A stretch of DNA of 41,029 nt from a virus. Within the stretch, counting starts at the first letter, position 1; each line of letters opens with the position of its first letter. The translations under genes and the position numbers were made by a program. The stretch spans positions 1 to 41,029 of the IMG/VR virus record IMGVR_UViG_3300031746_000059, one strand, 5' to 3'. The notes beneath the pieces are model-generated. The model saw nothing but the letters and a program-made list of their open reading frames with translations, had not been told where the DNA came from and ran no database searches. Of this stretch, positions 23,255 through 33,400 are shown in pieces.

Positions 23255-23848
23255 ATGTATATACTAGTTAAACTAAATTCAAATCAAGGTACAGATTTAG
23301 GCCCTAATTTTACATTAACTGCAAATGTTGGTACATTGGTGCCAGCAACTGCTACTTTAGCCGAATTATTGGTAGGAGTAACAGTTCTTGCTGATAATAC
23401 AGCTACTCAAGTATTCGTTACTTCTCAAGGAATATGCACTAATGCATTAACTATTGCTATTTCACCTGCTACAACAACAACTACATCAACAACAACTACA
23501 TCAACAACAACAACAAATGCAGATTGTTTACTAGCTGGTGGAACAGTAGTAAAATCACCATATGTTTATTATCCTAATAATTTTGTATTTGGTGTCATAG
23601 GTGGAAGTGGATCTAATAATATTTGTATAGGCCCAACAACTCCTGTTTATGGCCCCCCATGTGATCCTGGTGATCCTTTGTGTATTTTCAATGTTCCTGC
23701 ATTTTTGTTTTTAGATCCTTATGGAGCTACGCCATTTACAGGGTATTCTTTTGTTAGAAATAATTCTTATGGATTCCTGCCTAGTTCTATTTATAATTAT
23801 AATACAACTACAGGTGCAGTAGGGGCTTATGTATCATCATGTTTATAA
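23255..23848 (+). CDS. Thr-tract protein with C-terminal domain (197 aa)
   Basis: Residues 1-70 form a small beta domain (ILVKLNSNQGTDLGPNFTLT; AELLVGVTVLADNTATQVFV; GICTNALTIAISPA), then a Thr/Ser tract (23471-23515) and a C-terminal domain of about 110 residues with several Cys (NADCLLAGG; NICIGPTTP; PCDPGDPLCIF; SSCL). The first domain is related in pattern to the first domain of the next gene (GPFDLYSN..., ELL/QLL-x-G, then 'V-x-S-x-x-x-C-x-N'), so the two are probably paralogues. It lies 44 bases after the hub gene. Tail surface or adhesion role inferred; no family recognised. Confidence 0.58.
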   Translation: MYILVKLNSNQGTDLGPNFTLTANVGTLVPATATLAELLVGVTVLADNTATQVFVTSQGICTNALTIAISPATTTTTSTTTTSTTTTNADCLLAGGTVVKSPYVYYPNNFVFGVIGGSGSNNICIGPTTPVYGPPCDPGDPLCIFNVPAFLFLDPYGATPFTGYSFVRNNSYGFLPSSIYNYNTTTGAVGAYVSSCL

Positions 23849-23864
23849 ATAATAATAATAATAT

Positions 23865-24221
23865 ATGGCAACAGCTACAATAACATTAACAACAATAGGT
23901 ACGGCAGCAGGCCCTTTTGATTTATATTCAAATTCAGATTCTTATGTTGTCCCTTTTGAAACAGGAATAACAAGGGCACAACTCTTAGCTGGGTTTTTGT
24001 CAAATAATTTACCTACTGCTGCAACTATAGTACGAGTAAAATCAACTACTTATTGTGTTAATTTTCTAAATATAAATGTAACAAACGCTACCACCACCAC
24101 TGCGGGGCCAACAACAACGACTACTACTACAACTGCGGCTCCAACAACGACTACTACTTCAACTACAACGTCAACTACAACGGCTGCACCTACGACTACA
24201 ACCACTACTACTGCACCTTAA
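23865..24221 (+). CDS. Small beta protein with Thr-tail (118 aa), paralogue of neighbour
   Basis: Residues 1-75: TITLTTIGTAAGPFDLYSNS, then YVVPFETGITRAQLLAGFLS and TYCVNFLNINVTNA, matching in order the first domain of the 23255 gene. The remaining 43 residues are a Thr tract with AGP, AAP and Ser (24090-24218), ending at the stop. The tract shares three collinear identical blocks with the hub tract, so one was copied from the other or both from a third. Placed between hub-type proteins, it is probably exposed on the tail. Confidence 0.58.
   Translation: MATATITLTTIGTAAGPFDLYSNSDSYVVPFETGITRAQLLAGFLSNNLPTAATIVRVKSTTYCVNFLNINVTNATTTTAGPTTTTTTTTAAPTTTTTSTTTSTTTAAPTTTTTTTAP
24090..24218 (+). 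repeat. Poly-Thr tract (43 codons), copy of hub tract blocks
   Basis: Contains blocks 24090-24115, 24126-24169 and 24174-24202, identical to 22932-22957, 22962-23005 and 23034-23062 of the hub gene, with short indels of whole codons between them. The reading frame is kept in both genes. Confidence 0.9.
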
Positions 24222-24231
24222 AAATTAAAAA

Positions 24232-24780
24232 ATGCCAAATACATTATTATATCACCAGGATCCATATACTATTTCATTTGATGAAGTAGCTAATGGGTTT
24301 GAATCATTTTATTCATATCACCCAGAAATGATGGGATGTTTGAATATTACGGTTTTTACATTTAAAAATGGGGCTATTTGGATGCATAAAAATAATACAT
24401 ATTGTAATTTTTATGGGGTTCAATATCCAGCTGAAATAACGTCTGTATTTAGTTCTGGAGGGGCATTGGACAAAAAAACTTGGATTTCTGTAATGGAAAC
24501 GGGTAATAGTATATGGGAATGTCCTATAATTTATACTCAAATGTCAACCAATGGGGTACAACAAGAAAGTACGTTGCTTGTAAGTGATTTCCAAACCCTT
24601 GAATCTGAATATCATGCATCATTCTTTAAAGACCAGAACAGTCCAGGTGGCTTAATTGAAGGGGATAGCTTAAAAGGAGGGTATATTACCATAAAATTTG
24701 CTAATAATAATGCAAATTCTTTCGTATATTTGAACAGCGCAACGACTAAATTTATTAATTCTCCATTAAATAATAGATAA
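24232..24780 (+). CDS. Hub/tail-associated beta protein (putative, 182 aa)
   Basis: MPNTLLYHQDPYTISFDEVA, then GFESFYSYHPEMMGCLNITV, FTFKNGAIWMHKNN and FYGVQYPAEITSVFSSGGAL, WISVMETGNSIWECPIIYTQ. This 'G-(W/F)-x-S-(F/Y)-x-S-(F/Y)-x-P-E-x-M, F-x-N-G-x-(I/L)-(W/Y)-x-H, N-x-F-Y-G-x-x-(Y/F)-(P/E)' pattern is known to me from tail nozzle or muzzle-type proteins in crAss-like and other Bacteroidota podoviruses, where it occurs as part of a larger protein; here it is a separate short gene. It probably joins the hub complex. Expressed between the Thr-tail proteins and a cupin. Confidence 0.5.
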   Translation: MPNTLLYHQDPYTISFDEVANGFESFYSYHPEMMGCLNITVFTFKNGAIWMHKNNTYCNFYGVQYPAEITSVFSSGGALDKKTWISVMETGNSIWECPIIYTQMSTNGVQQESTLLVSDFQTLESEYHASFFKDQNSPGGLIEGDSLKGGYITIKFANNNANSFVYLNSATTKFINSPLNNR

Positions 24781-24782
24781 AA

Positions 24783-25274
24783 ATGGTAGGTATTGAAAGA
24801 AAAAATGACAATAGAGTTGATGAATTAGAAAAAGCTATTGTTGAAAATCTTGAATTAATAGATTGTCCAGTAACGCATAAGTTTACAGAAGGCATGTATA
24901 TAAGACAAATTGCAATGCCTGCTGGCTCTTTGATTACTAGTAAGATACATAAAACACAGCATCCATATACGATTTCTCATGGGACTGCGGCTGTATCTAT
25001 TGATGGACAAGATTGGTGTGAAATATCAGCTCCATATACTGGTATAACTGAAGCTGGAACTAGAAGGGTTTTATACATTGTAGAAGATTGTATTTGGACA
25101 ACTTATCATCCATTACCAAATATGACATCAAAGTACAATGAATTAAGTGAAGAGAAAAAACAAGAAATAGTGGATGAAATAGAAAATGAAATATTAGAAC
25201 CTCATATAAATTATTTAACAGGCACTAATATGCATATTGAATTTAAAAAAGGTCTTAACAATAAATATTTATAG
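24783..25274 (+). CDS. Cupin-fold protein
   Basis: A 163-residue single-domain beta-barrel protein. PAGSLITSKIHKTQHPYTIS carries H56 and H60, and H66 precedes G67, a cupin motif 1-like layout (G-x7-H-x3-H-x5-H-G); motif 2-like sequence RRVLYIVEDCIWTTYHP has H109. These could hold a metal. The enzyme activity of phage cupins of this kind is unknown; some are structural. The N-terminal helix (RVDELEKAIVENLELI) and C-terminal acidic helix (EEKKQEIVDEIENEILEPH) flank the barrel. It sits in the tail cluster with two-base gaps on both sides, so a sugar-binding or sugar-modifying role on the tail is an inference only. Confidence 0.7.
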   Translation: MVGIERKNDNRVDELEKAIVENLELIDCPVTHKFTEGMYIRQIAMPAGSLITSKIHKTQHPYTISHGTAAVSIDGQDWCEISAPYTGITEAGTRRVLYIVEDCIWTTYHPLPNMTSKYNELSEEKKQEIVDEIENEILEPHINYLTGTNMHIEFKKGLNNKYL

Positions 25275-25276
25275 AT

Positions 25277-25927
25277 ATGGCATGGGTAGCAACAGGCGCA
25301 TCACTTTTAGGTACCGGATTCGGTATTTATCAAGGCATTAATAACCAAAGCAAAGCTGACAAAGCGCAAACAAGAATAGATAAACTTGCCGCTAATAGTC
25401 CTATTTACAAACCAGATAAATCTATCAGAGATTATTATCAATTAGCATTGAATAGGTATAATGAAAATCCTTTTCAAAGTGCTGGGTATGCGGAATCAAT
25501 TAAGCAGGCTAATAGAACAGCTGCTAATACTTTAAAAGCAGGTCAATCAAGAGGTGCCGCAATTGGGATGGCTTCAAAAATAAATCAAATGGTTCAAGAT
25601 CAAAAAGATAGGGCAATCGGTGGAGCTATTCAAAATAAAAATTCTCAATTTTCTCAATTAGGTGGTGCTACTAATATGCAAGGTAGCCAAACAGCTAAAG
25701 CATTTGATATTAACCAAATGACTCCATATAAAACAAGGTTAGGAGTAGATCAAATGCAAATGGCTTCTGCTAATGAACAGGCCGGTGTTGGATTCCAAAA
25801 TGCTGCTGTTGGAGTTAGTAATATAGCTGCTCTTGGAGCTAAAGGATTATATAAGGATTACTTTGATGATCGTAAAGGAGCAAAAGCAGCAGCAAAATTA
25901 GCAGCAGGTGGTAAAATCACAAAATAA
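25277..25927 (+). CDS. Ejection/internal virion protein A (putative)
   Basis: A 216-residue Ala/Gly/Gln-rich helical protein. It begins with a hydrophobic Gly-rich segment (MAWVATGASLLGTGFGIYQG) that could be membrane-active, then long amphipathic helices with ANRTAANTLKAGQSRGAAIG, MASKINQMVQDQKDRAIGG and DQMQMASANEQAGVGFQNAA, and a basic end GAKAAAKLAAGGKITK. This composition and size, just before two larger internal-type proteins, is like T7 gp14 and P22 gp7-class ejection proteins that pass into the host and form a channel. No enzymatic motif. It follows the cupin after two bases. Confidence 0.52.
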   Translation: MAWVATGASLLGTGFGIYQGINNQSKADKAQTRIDKLAANSPIYKPDKSIRDYYQLALNRYNENPFQSAGYAESIKQANRTAANTLKAGQSRGAAIGMASKINQMVQDQKDRAIGGAIQNKNSQFSQLGGATNMQGSQTAKAFDINQMTPYKTRLGVDQMQMASANEQAGVGFQNAAVGVSNIAALGAKGLYKDYFDDRKGAKAAAKLAAGGKITK

Positions 25928-25942
25928 TAAAAATATATTGTA

Positions 25943-27391
25943 ATGGGTAAAAGTACAGGGTTAATGGGGGGTAATCCATATAGAAGAGCAAAATTAAATT
26001 TAGATTTAGGTGGTGCTGCTACAAAAGTTTTAATTGATCAAGCAACAAAAAACGAGGCTAGAGGTGAGGCTATGGATAAGTATTTTAAAGACTGGGAAAA
26101 ACAAATAAACCCTGTTGGACTTGGTGATAAAGAACTTATTGTTTTTAGAGATATGTTAAATGATGCACAAGAATATGGTATCAAAAATAAAGAAAATATA
26201 AGAAAACCATCTAGAGATGGTTATGAAGCTAATAGTACATTGACATCAAAGTACAAAAATATGCAAGCTTATATTGATGGCGCAAAGCAAAAAACAGCTA
26301 AAGTAAAAGCTTTTAAAGATGAAGTTGATAAATATAGAGCTACTGGTAAACGAATTAGTGCTAATGTTCTAGATGTTCTAGATGCTGCTGATAAACCATA
26401 TGGTTCTTCTGAATATAAAGAACCATCATTTGCAAATATTAAAGTATTTGATGCATATGATCCTAAAAAATTCTCTGAAAATACTGCGAGTAAAATTAAA
26501 TTAATAGAAGATACTAAGTCAGAGCCAATTATTGATAACGGTAAAAATACCGGGTATGATCAAAAAATTACAAAACTTATTGCTTCAAATCAAGCATTAA
26601 AGAAAATGGGTGATAATGCATATGATCAATATGCAAGTGATGAAGGAGTAAAAGAACATTTTGATGAATTGTATAATGATAAAAAGTTAGTAGATAAATT
26701 AAATCCTCTTTTTGGGGAATTATATACTTATCAAGATCCAGCTACAGTTCAAATGGTAAAACCAACCATACAATCAGGTAGCGATTTAGCTAGAGCTTTT
26801 GCAGCTGCAAATCAAGAAAGAGAAACTATTACATCAACAGAAATGGTAATGAATGATGAGGGTAAATTTAAAGATTGGTATAGAAAATACAAAATTACAT
26901 CAGCTAATGATGCATCAAATACTAACACTATTTTAAAAGCAATTGCAATGCAAGGTAGTCAAAAAGTGTATAATAATGCTTTAGCTAGCTATATAACTTC
27001 TGATGTTATTGGGCCAAATAAAAATCTTAATAGATTAAATTTACCAGTAACATATACAAATCCATATAAAGGATCAAAAGAAATACCTAAAACAATTGCA
27101 GATGAGGCATTGATGAATCAAAATCTTCCATATGAAACTAAGAAGATTGAATTAACACCTATATTTGGTAGAGATCCAAGCAATGGTACTATAATTTATG
27201 CTTATCCTAAAACGAAATCAAATGGTGCTATTATACCAGGAGAATATGATTGGGAAAAAGCTGTTCCTGTAACTGAAGTTTTATCTAGTAAGATAGTAGA
27301 TGATGCTGTAGGCTCTCAAAGAAGCGTTGACATAATTACCGGTGGCGGTGGAGCACCTAAAAAGACACCAAAAGTTAAATTAAAAGATTAA
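25943..27391 (+). CDS. Ejection/internal virion protein B (putative)
   Basis: A 482-residue, Lys/Asp-rich, mostly helical protein (GGAATKVLIDQATKNEARGE; LVFRDMLNDAQEYG; SKYKNMQAYIDGAKQKTAKV; ASNQALKKMGDNAYDQYASD) with a more beta-rich end (KKIELTPIFGRDPSNGTIIY) and a basic tail GGGGAPKKTPKVKLKD. No membrane segment or recognised domain. It is between protein A and the giant polyvalent protein, a trio that mirrors the order of the ejection proteins in podoviruses (gp14, gp15, gp16 of T7). It probably goes into the cell with DNA. Eleven bases separate it from the next gene. Confidence 0.5.
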   Translation: MGKSTGLMGGNPYRRAKLNLDLGGAATKVLIDQATKNEARGEAMDKYFKDWEKQINPVGLGDKELIVFRDMLNDAQEYGIKNKENIRKPSRDGYEANSTLTSKYKNMQAYIDGAKQKTAKVKAFKDEVDKYRATGKRISANVLDVLDAADKPYGSSEYKEPSFANIKVFDAYDPKKFSENTASKIKLIEDTKSEPIIDNGKNTGYDQKITKLIASNQALKKMGDNAYDQYASDEGVKEHFDELYNDKKLVDKLNPLFGELYTYQDPATVQMVKPTIQSGSDLARAFAAANQERETITSTEMVMNDEGKFKDWYRKYKITSANDASNTNTILKAIAMQGSQKVYNNALASYITSDVIGPNKNLNRLNLPVTYTNPYKGSKEIPKTIADEALMNQNLPYETKKIELTPIFGRDPSNGTIIYAYPKTKSNGAIIPGEYDWEKAVPVTEVLSSKIVDDAVGSQRSVDIITGGGGAPKKTPKVKLKD

Positions 27392-27402
27392 AATATAATA
27401 TA

Positions 27403-30400
27403 ATGGCAGAAGAAATAATCAAAGAAGAAATTATCCCAGCTGAATCAGTAATTACTACAGATCCAGAACCAAAGCCAAAACCAAAACCAAAACCAAACCC
27501 TTATACAAAAAAGGTTTATGATAATTTATTGGATGCTTATGGACAGGATAATTTGCCAACTTATGAATTATTTTCTGAAAAAATTATAGATCCTAAATAT
27601 AGATATGCAGTTCATGAAAACTTATTAGATTTATATGGGGCAGCTAGTGTGCCTGATTTTAAAGGCTTTAATGACAGCTTAGATGTTGTCATTCCTGAAA
27701 AAAAAAATCTTGTCGCGACTGGTGCAGATGGGTATGCTCAATTAGAATCAGCATTAAAATCTATACCAAGAACTGAGCCATTTGATAAAAATGCAAACCC
27801 AGTTGCTTTAGCAAGACAAGCATATGATTTACAACAAAAAGAAGTAAATAATAATGTCGCACTTGACATGAGTGGCATGCCTGTTCAATCAAGCACAGAT
27901 TACAATCCTGATAAAATTAAGATTGCTAGTGATATAGAAAAGCATTTAGATGAGCAAGGATTCCCAAAAGATTTTAGAGAATCATTACAAAGAGTAAGAA
28001 ATCTACCTAACAAAAACTATATTGATCCAAATGCCGGTGCATATGGTAATGATGAAGAAATAGTAAAAGCTTATAAAGAAGATCCAGATAATTTTACTAA
28101 AAGAATACATAGAGATCTCTGGCAAGAAAATTTAAACCAAAATTTTTATGATTTAGCTAATCAATGGGTTAGTATTGATGGTAAAGAAAATGAAGAAGCT
28201 AATAAGAAAGAATTTATAAAAATAGGTGAAAATTTTAATAAAATTGGAAGTGGAATTTTTGATCTTAATCAAACTTTAGAAAATAGACAATATTATATTA
28301 AGCAAGCATCTGATGCTATTAAACAATACATAAGAAATCCAAAAGAACAACAACAAGCTTTACAAGATTTAGCTATTAGCACATCTGGTTCATTTGGTAC
28401 ATTAGAAGATTATACAAATGCAAGATTAAAGCCTATTGGGAATTTGAATGAATGGCAGACAATGGGATTAAATTATTTTGACAGAATGGATAGTAAGTCT
28501 GGAGAATTTTATAGACAAGATTTAGATACTAATCCAGAAAATTTCCAATCATCATATGAGCAAGCTGGTCATGAGCAAAAAAGAAAAAAATTAGAAGAAA
28601 CTGGTTTACAGCTTTTTATAAATAATGCTCAACAAGAATTAAATCAATTATCTAAAAAGGCAAATCAACAAGGTAATGTATTAGATGAAGAAGATTTAAA
28701 TAAATATAATGATTTATCACAAAGAGTAAAAGAAGCGACAGATAGATTAAATAATTTGCCTGATTTATACCCATATGCTAAAGACGTAGAAACTTATCAA
28801 ATTGCTCAAGAATTAACAGATAATGGTAATTCAATGTTTGGCAATGCTGCTAGAAAATTAAAAGGAGGATTGCTTAATATTGGTGGTACAGTAGCAAACT
28901 TAGGGGCAGATATTTTTGGGAGTAAAGAAACTCAAAACAGAATGGCTTTAAAGACATTAGGGTTAAGCACTGAATCAGAAATAGAAACTATGCCAACTAG
29001 AGCACAAAGTGCCTTAGTTAGACCTATGCCTAAAATTGATAAAGATTTACAACAACAAATTAATAAAGTTAATAATGATAATACTTTAACAAAAGATCAA
29101 AGAACAGAAAAAGTAGATTTATTATTACAACAAAATAAAGATAAATGGACACCTAGTTCTGCTGAAACTAGTTGGAATTTAAGTGCTACAGCTGTGGTTT
29201 CAACAGTATTAAATACTGCTGTTGATTTAGCCCCATTTATTGCAACTATGGCTTTGACAGAAGGTATGGCGGCAGGTGCTCCAGCTATATTGCCTAAAAC
29301 ACTAAGTTCTTTTACTAAAATGTTTAGTGCTGTTGCTTTAACATCTTATAATCAAGAATTAGCACAACAAATGAAAGCGAATAACCCTGATGCTGAAAAT
29401 GCTGCCTGGGGTAATATATTTGTAAACTCATTAGCTTTTAAAGCTGCGGGGGTTGGGGAAGATCTTGTAAAATATGTAAGAGGAGCTGCTAGTAAGGCAG
29501 GTGGTATGGCATCTAACGTAATAGGTAAAATGTCAGACAAAGAAATATTAAATGCTGTTAAAAATCCAAATTCAACATTAAAAGGATTTTTAAATAACGC
29601 TAAAGATATTATTCCAAGAAAAGCATTAACAGGTGCAGAAAGTGCAACTACCTTTGAAGCTGTTATGCTTGGAAAGGATATATTAGAAGGGAAAGAAATA
29701 AATAAAGAGAAGTTAAAAGAACATGCTCTTAATGCATTATCATTTGCTTTATTAAATACTATAGGTGGTGCTGGCTTGGAAATGGTTACATTAGAAAATA
29801 AAAATAAAAGAGATTTATATACAGCAGCTTTACATAAAGATGAAGTTTTATATGAATTAGATAAAGCAAAGGCTAATGGTAAAATGACAAATGAAGCTTA
29901 TAATCAAGCAAAACAAAATGTTGAAGCAGCAGCTAAAGTACTAGAAAAAACTCCAATGGTGGACGAAAATGGTAAAAAGTTAAAAGAAAAGGAAGCCATT
30001 GAGTTAATGACTAGAAAAATTCAATCTCAATTGATGCAGGATAATATGAAGAAAGAATTACCTGAGAAATTGAAAAAGAAAATGGCTGATGAATGGCTTA
30101 AAAATGAAGAAAAAATAAATGATATATATAAAGGTAATTTTTCTGAAGAAACGGGGAAACCATTCGCAGGTTTAGAAGAAAGAGTAGCTAAAAGAAAAAT
30201 AGAAGAAGAGAAAGCTCCAGAAGTTAAACCAACTGAAGAAATAGTTACAACTGAAACCGTTGAACCAATTGAAGAATTTAAACCAGAACAATTATTTACA
30301 CCAGAAGATATTAAGAGATTTAATACTTTGCCTGGGTATAATAAATATGGGCCAAAGAACAATATGAAGCCTTCTGATTTAGGATTAGATTATTCTACTG

Positions 30401-33400
30401 TTAAAAATGGTAAAGATTTGGCCGAAAAATTAGCTGAAATAGATGGCCCATTAAAGCCTTTACTTACTGCAATTTCAAGGATGCCAGGTCTTAAAAGAGT
30501 AGAAGTAATGTTCCCTAAGGATCTTGTTCCAACAAAAGCAGGTACATCTGCTGCATCATATAATAATACGAGAGCTGCTTTTGATATAATACCATTTAAG
30601 AGTATTACTATGACAGAGTACCCACATTATAATGCATACATAATAGGCACTCATGAATTAATTCATTGGGTTACATTGGGTAGTAAATTTCTTGAGCCTA
30701 CAAATCCGGAAATGAAAACGCTTCATGATATATATAATTATATCAGTAATAGTGATAAGTATAATAAAACACCTAAAAGTTCATATGCAGGAAGTAAAAA
30801 ACTATATGGTTTATTTAATTTCCATGAATTTATGACTGAATTATTTACAAATGAAGATTTTAGAAAAGAAATAGAAGATATTGCTGTTAAAAATAAAGAA
30901 GAATTTTTTAAAGGTATTCCTAAAAAATATTATAATGAAGTTGGGTATGAAAAGGGTTTTAGATCTTATATATACAATGTTTTTAAAGAATTTATTAATA
31001 AAATATTAGGTGCATATAAGGATCCTAAAATTGATTATGATAAATCATTAGCTGATAATGCAATTGATTTAATGGCAAAAATGTTTTTTGGTGAACAAAA
31101 ATATAACATTGCTAAAGAAGGTGATATAATAAGTAGAAAATTAAAGCCAGAAGAAACAGAAGTTAAAAAACCAGTTGAGGTATCTAATAAAATAGATGAA
31201 AATAAAATTGAATTACCAGTTTCTGATATTACTATTGAAAATTCAGAAGATGGACATAAAATAACTTATGGTGATGAATCAAATTCTATAGGTGATATAT
31301 CTAAAGAAGCAGAAGAGCATGTTGCAAAAGAAAACAAAAAACCAGAAGGTGAGAAGAAAGATCCATTTTTTACTAAAGAAAAAATAGAGAATGGTAAAAA
31401 AATATTTACTGTAGTTAAAACTAAACAAGACAAAGATGGTAAAGTATCTTATAGATCTGTATCAATATCTTTCCCAGAAGATACAAAAGTAACTATGAAA
31501 GATGTTGAGTATGATTTAACGCTTAATTCAATGAGAGGAGATACAAATCCTGTACCTATAAATATTGATAAAAATCTAATAAAGCCAATTGAAGAAGTTA
31601 AATCAACTGAAATAACTCCAATACCTGAAATAAAAGATTTTACATTAGGGTATGCTCCATTTAAAGAGGGTAAAATAACAGATATTTCGCAAGGGGAGAA
31701 AGCATTTGATAATAAAGCTTTTAAAGCTTGGAAAAAAATGGCTAATACATTTGCAGAAAACATTGGTTTAGAGATAGTTAGCGATAATAATACCATAGGT
31801 AAATATGGAGCTACAAGTACCATTGGAGAAGCTAGTTCTGTACCTACAGTTAGGGGTACTAAAGAGCAAGTTGAGTTATTTGCAGCCTTAATGGGTACAT
31901 TAGCTCCAGAGGGCCAACATAGTGTAATGACATTAGAATATAATCCTAATGGCAAAACAGAAGAACATAGAATAACATTTAAAGATAGAAAGGCGGCACA
32001 AGAATTTTTGGAAAATTCAGCTAAATATGGAATAGAAGATATATCTTTGTTCCCTGAATCTAATACTGTAATGATATTAGACAATGGAAATGTAGATCAT
32101 AAAACTTTAAATAATGATTATGAAAACAGAATTACAGGACACAAAAGACTTAAAGTCAACCAAGACTTCATCACCCAAGATAGATACTCTGGATTATTAC
32201 AAAAATATGGGGATTCCCTCGGAGGACGTTACCCATCTGCATATGGGGAAAACATCACTGATGCTATCCAACTCGCAAAAGAAAGAGCAGGACGATTCGG
32301 TAGCGACTATGATCAGAAATCTAAACAGGCGCAAGTAGAGGCTCAAGATGCCCTTAAAAATTACATAGATAAAAATAAAAAAGCTTTAGATTTACCTGAC
32401 ACAGAAGAAACAATTGTTAAAAAAGTTGATCCAGCTTTTGCTAAGAAAATTTCAGATGCTTATGATGCACTTCCTGTGGATGATAGTAAAAATCCGGAAG
32501 TAATTGCTGCGTATAATAAGGCAATAGAAGAAATTGATAAACAATTCCAATTTGTAACGAAAGATTTAGGCATTAAAGTTGAATTTATTAAGGATGATCC
32601 TTATAAAAATTCAGATGAAATGTTTGAAGATATAATTAAGAATAAAAGAATTAAAGTATATCAAGGAGGTGAGCCTCATCCATTTATGGGAGAATCATCA
32701 AAAGATGCAAGTGGGTTTACGGCAACTGAAAAATTTCGTGCTGTTCATGATATTATTGCACATTTTATAGGTAGAAATCAGTTTGGTAAAGTAGGGGAAG
32801 AGGCTGCATGGGTAGAACATAGTAAAACCTTCAGTCCATTAGCTCAAAGAGCTATATCTACAGAAACTAGAGGACAAAACGCATGGGTTAATTTTTCTGG
32901 TGTAAATGATGTTGCAATTGAAAAAATGAAGCAAGGTAATGATCTTATTAAAGAAGGTAAGATTACTGAAGGTAATAAGCTTATTGCAGAAGGCCAAGCT
33001 GAATTTAAATATGCAGAACAAAAGGTAGCTTTAATGCCTGAAGAATTAACTGATTGGTATCAATATACTGAACGAGGCAAAGCTCCTAAGACAAAAGTTA
33101 AAATACAAGAGCCAGAAATTGAAGAAGTACAGCCAGTTAAAACTCCTCAACAAGTAGAAATATCTAAAAGAGCTTTAGGTGAGAATTATAATTTTAGTAA
33201 AGAGTTTGATGTTAGAGGTGGAGATATTGTAGCCACAGATGTATTAACTGAAGTTACAAAAAGGGCAGAAGAAAATAATGTTGATGTACCAACTCAAAGA
33301 GCTATTGAAGTTAATAGAATGGCAGATGGTAATGCAGAACCAACAGAGTATAATATTATTACAGCAGGTTCTCATTTGTTAAGTATTGATAAAAAAATAG

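Noticed and set aside
27698-27707. Run of ten A as a possible frameshift or slippage site in the giant gene
   Set aside because: The frame is open across it and no useful alternative frame follows; there is no evidence for slippage.
31449-32084. 211-codon minus-strand frame
   Set aside because: Antisense of the giant gene, with no promoter, no coupling, and composition matching complement of A-rich coding DNA.
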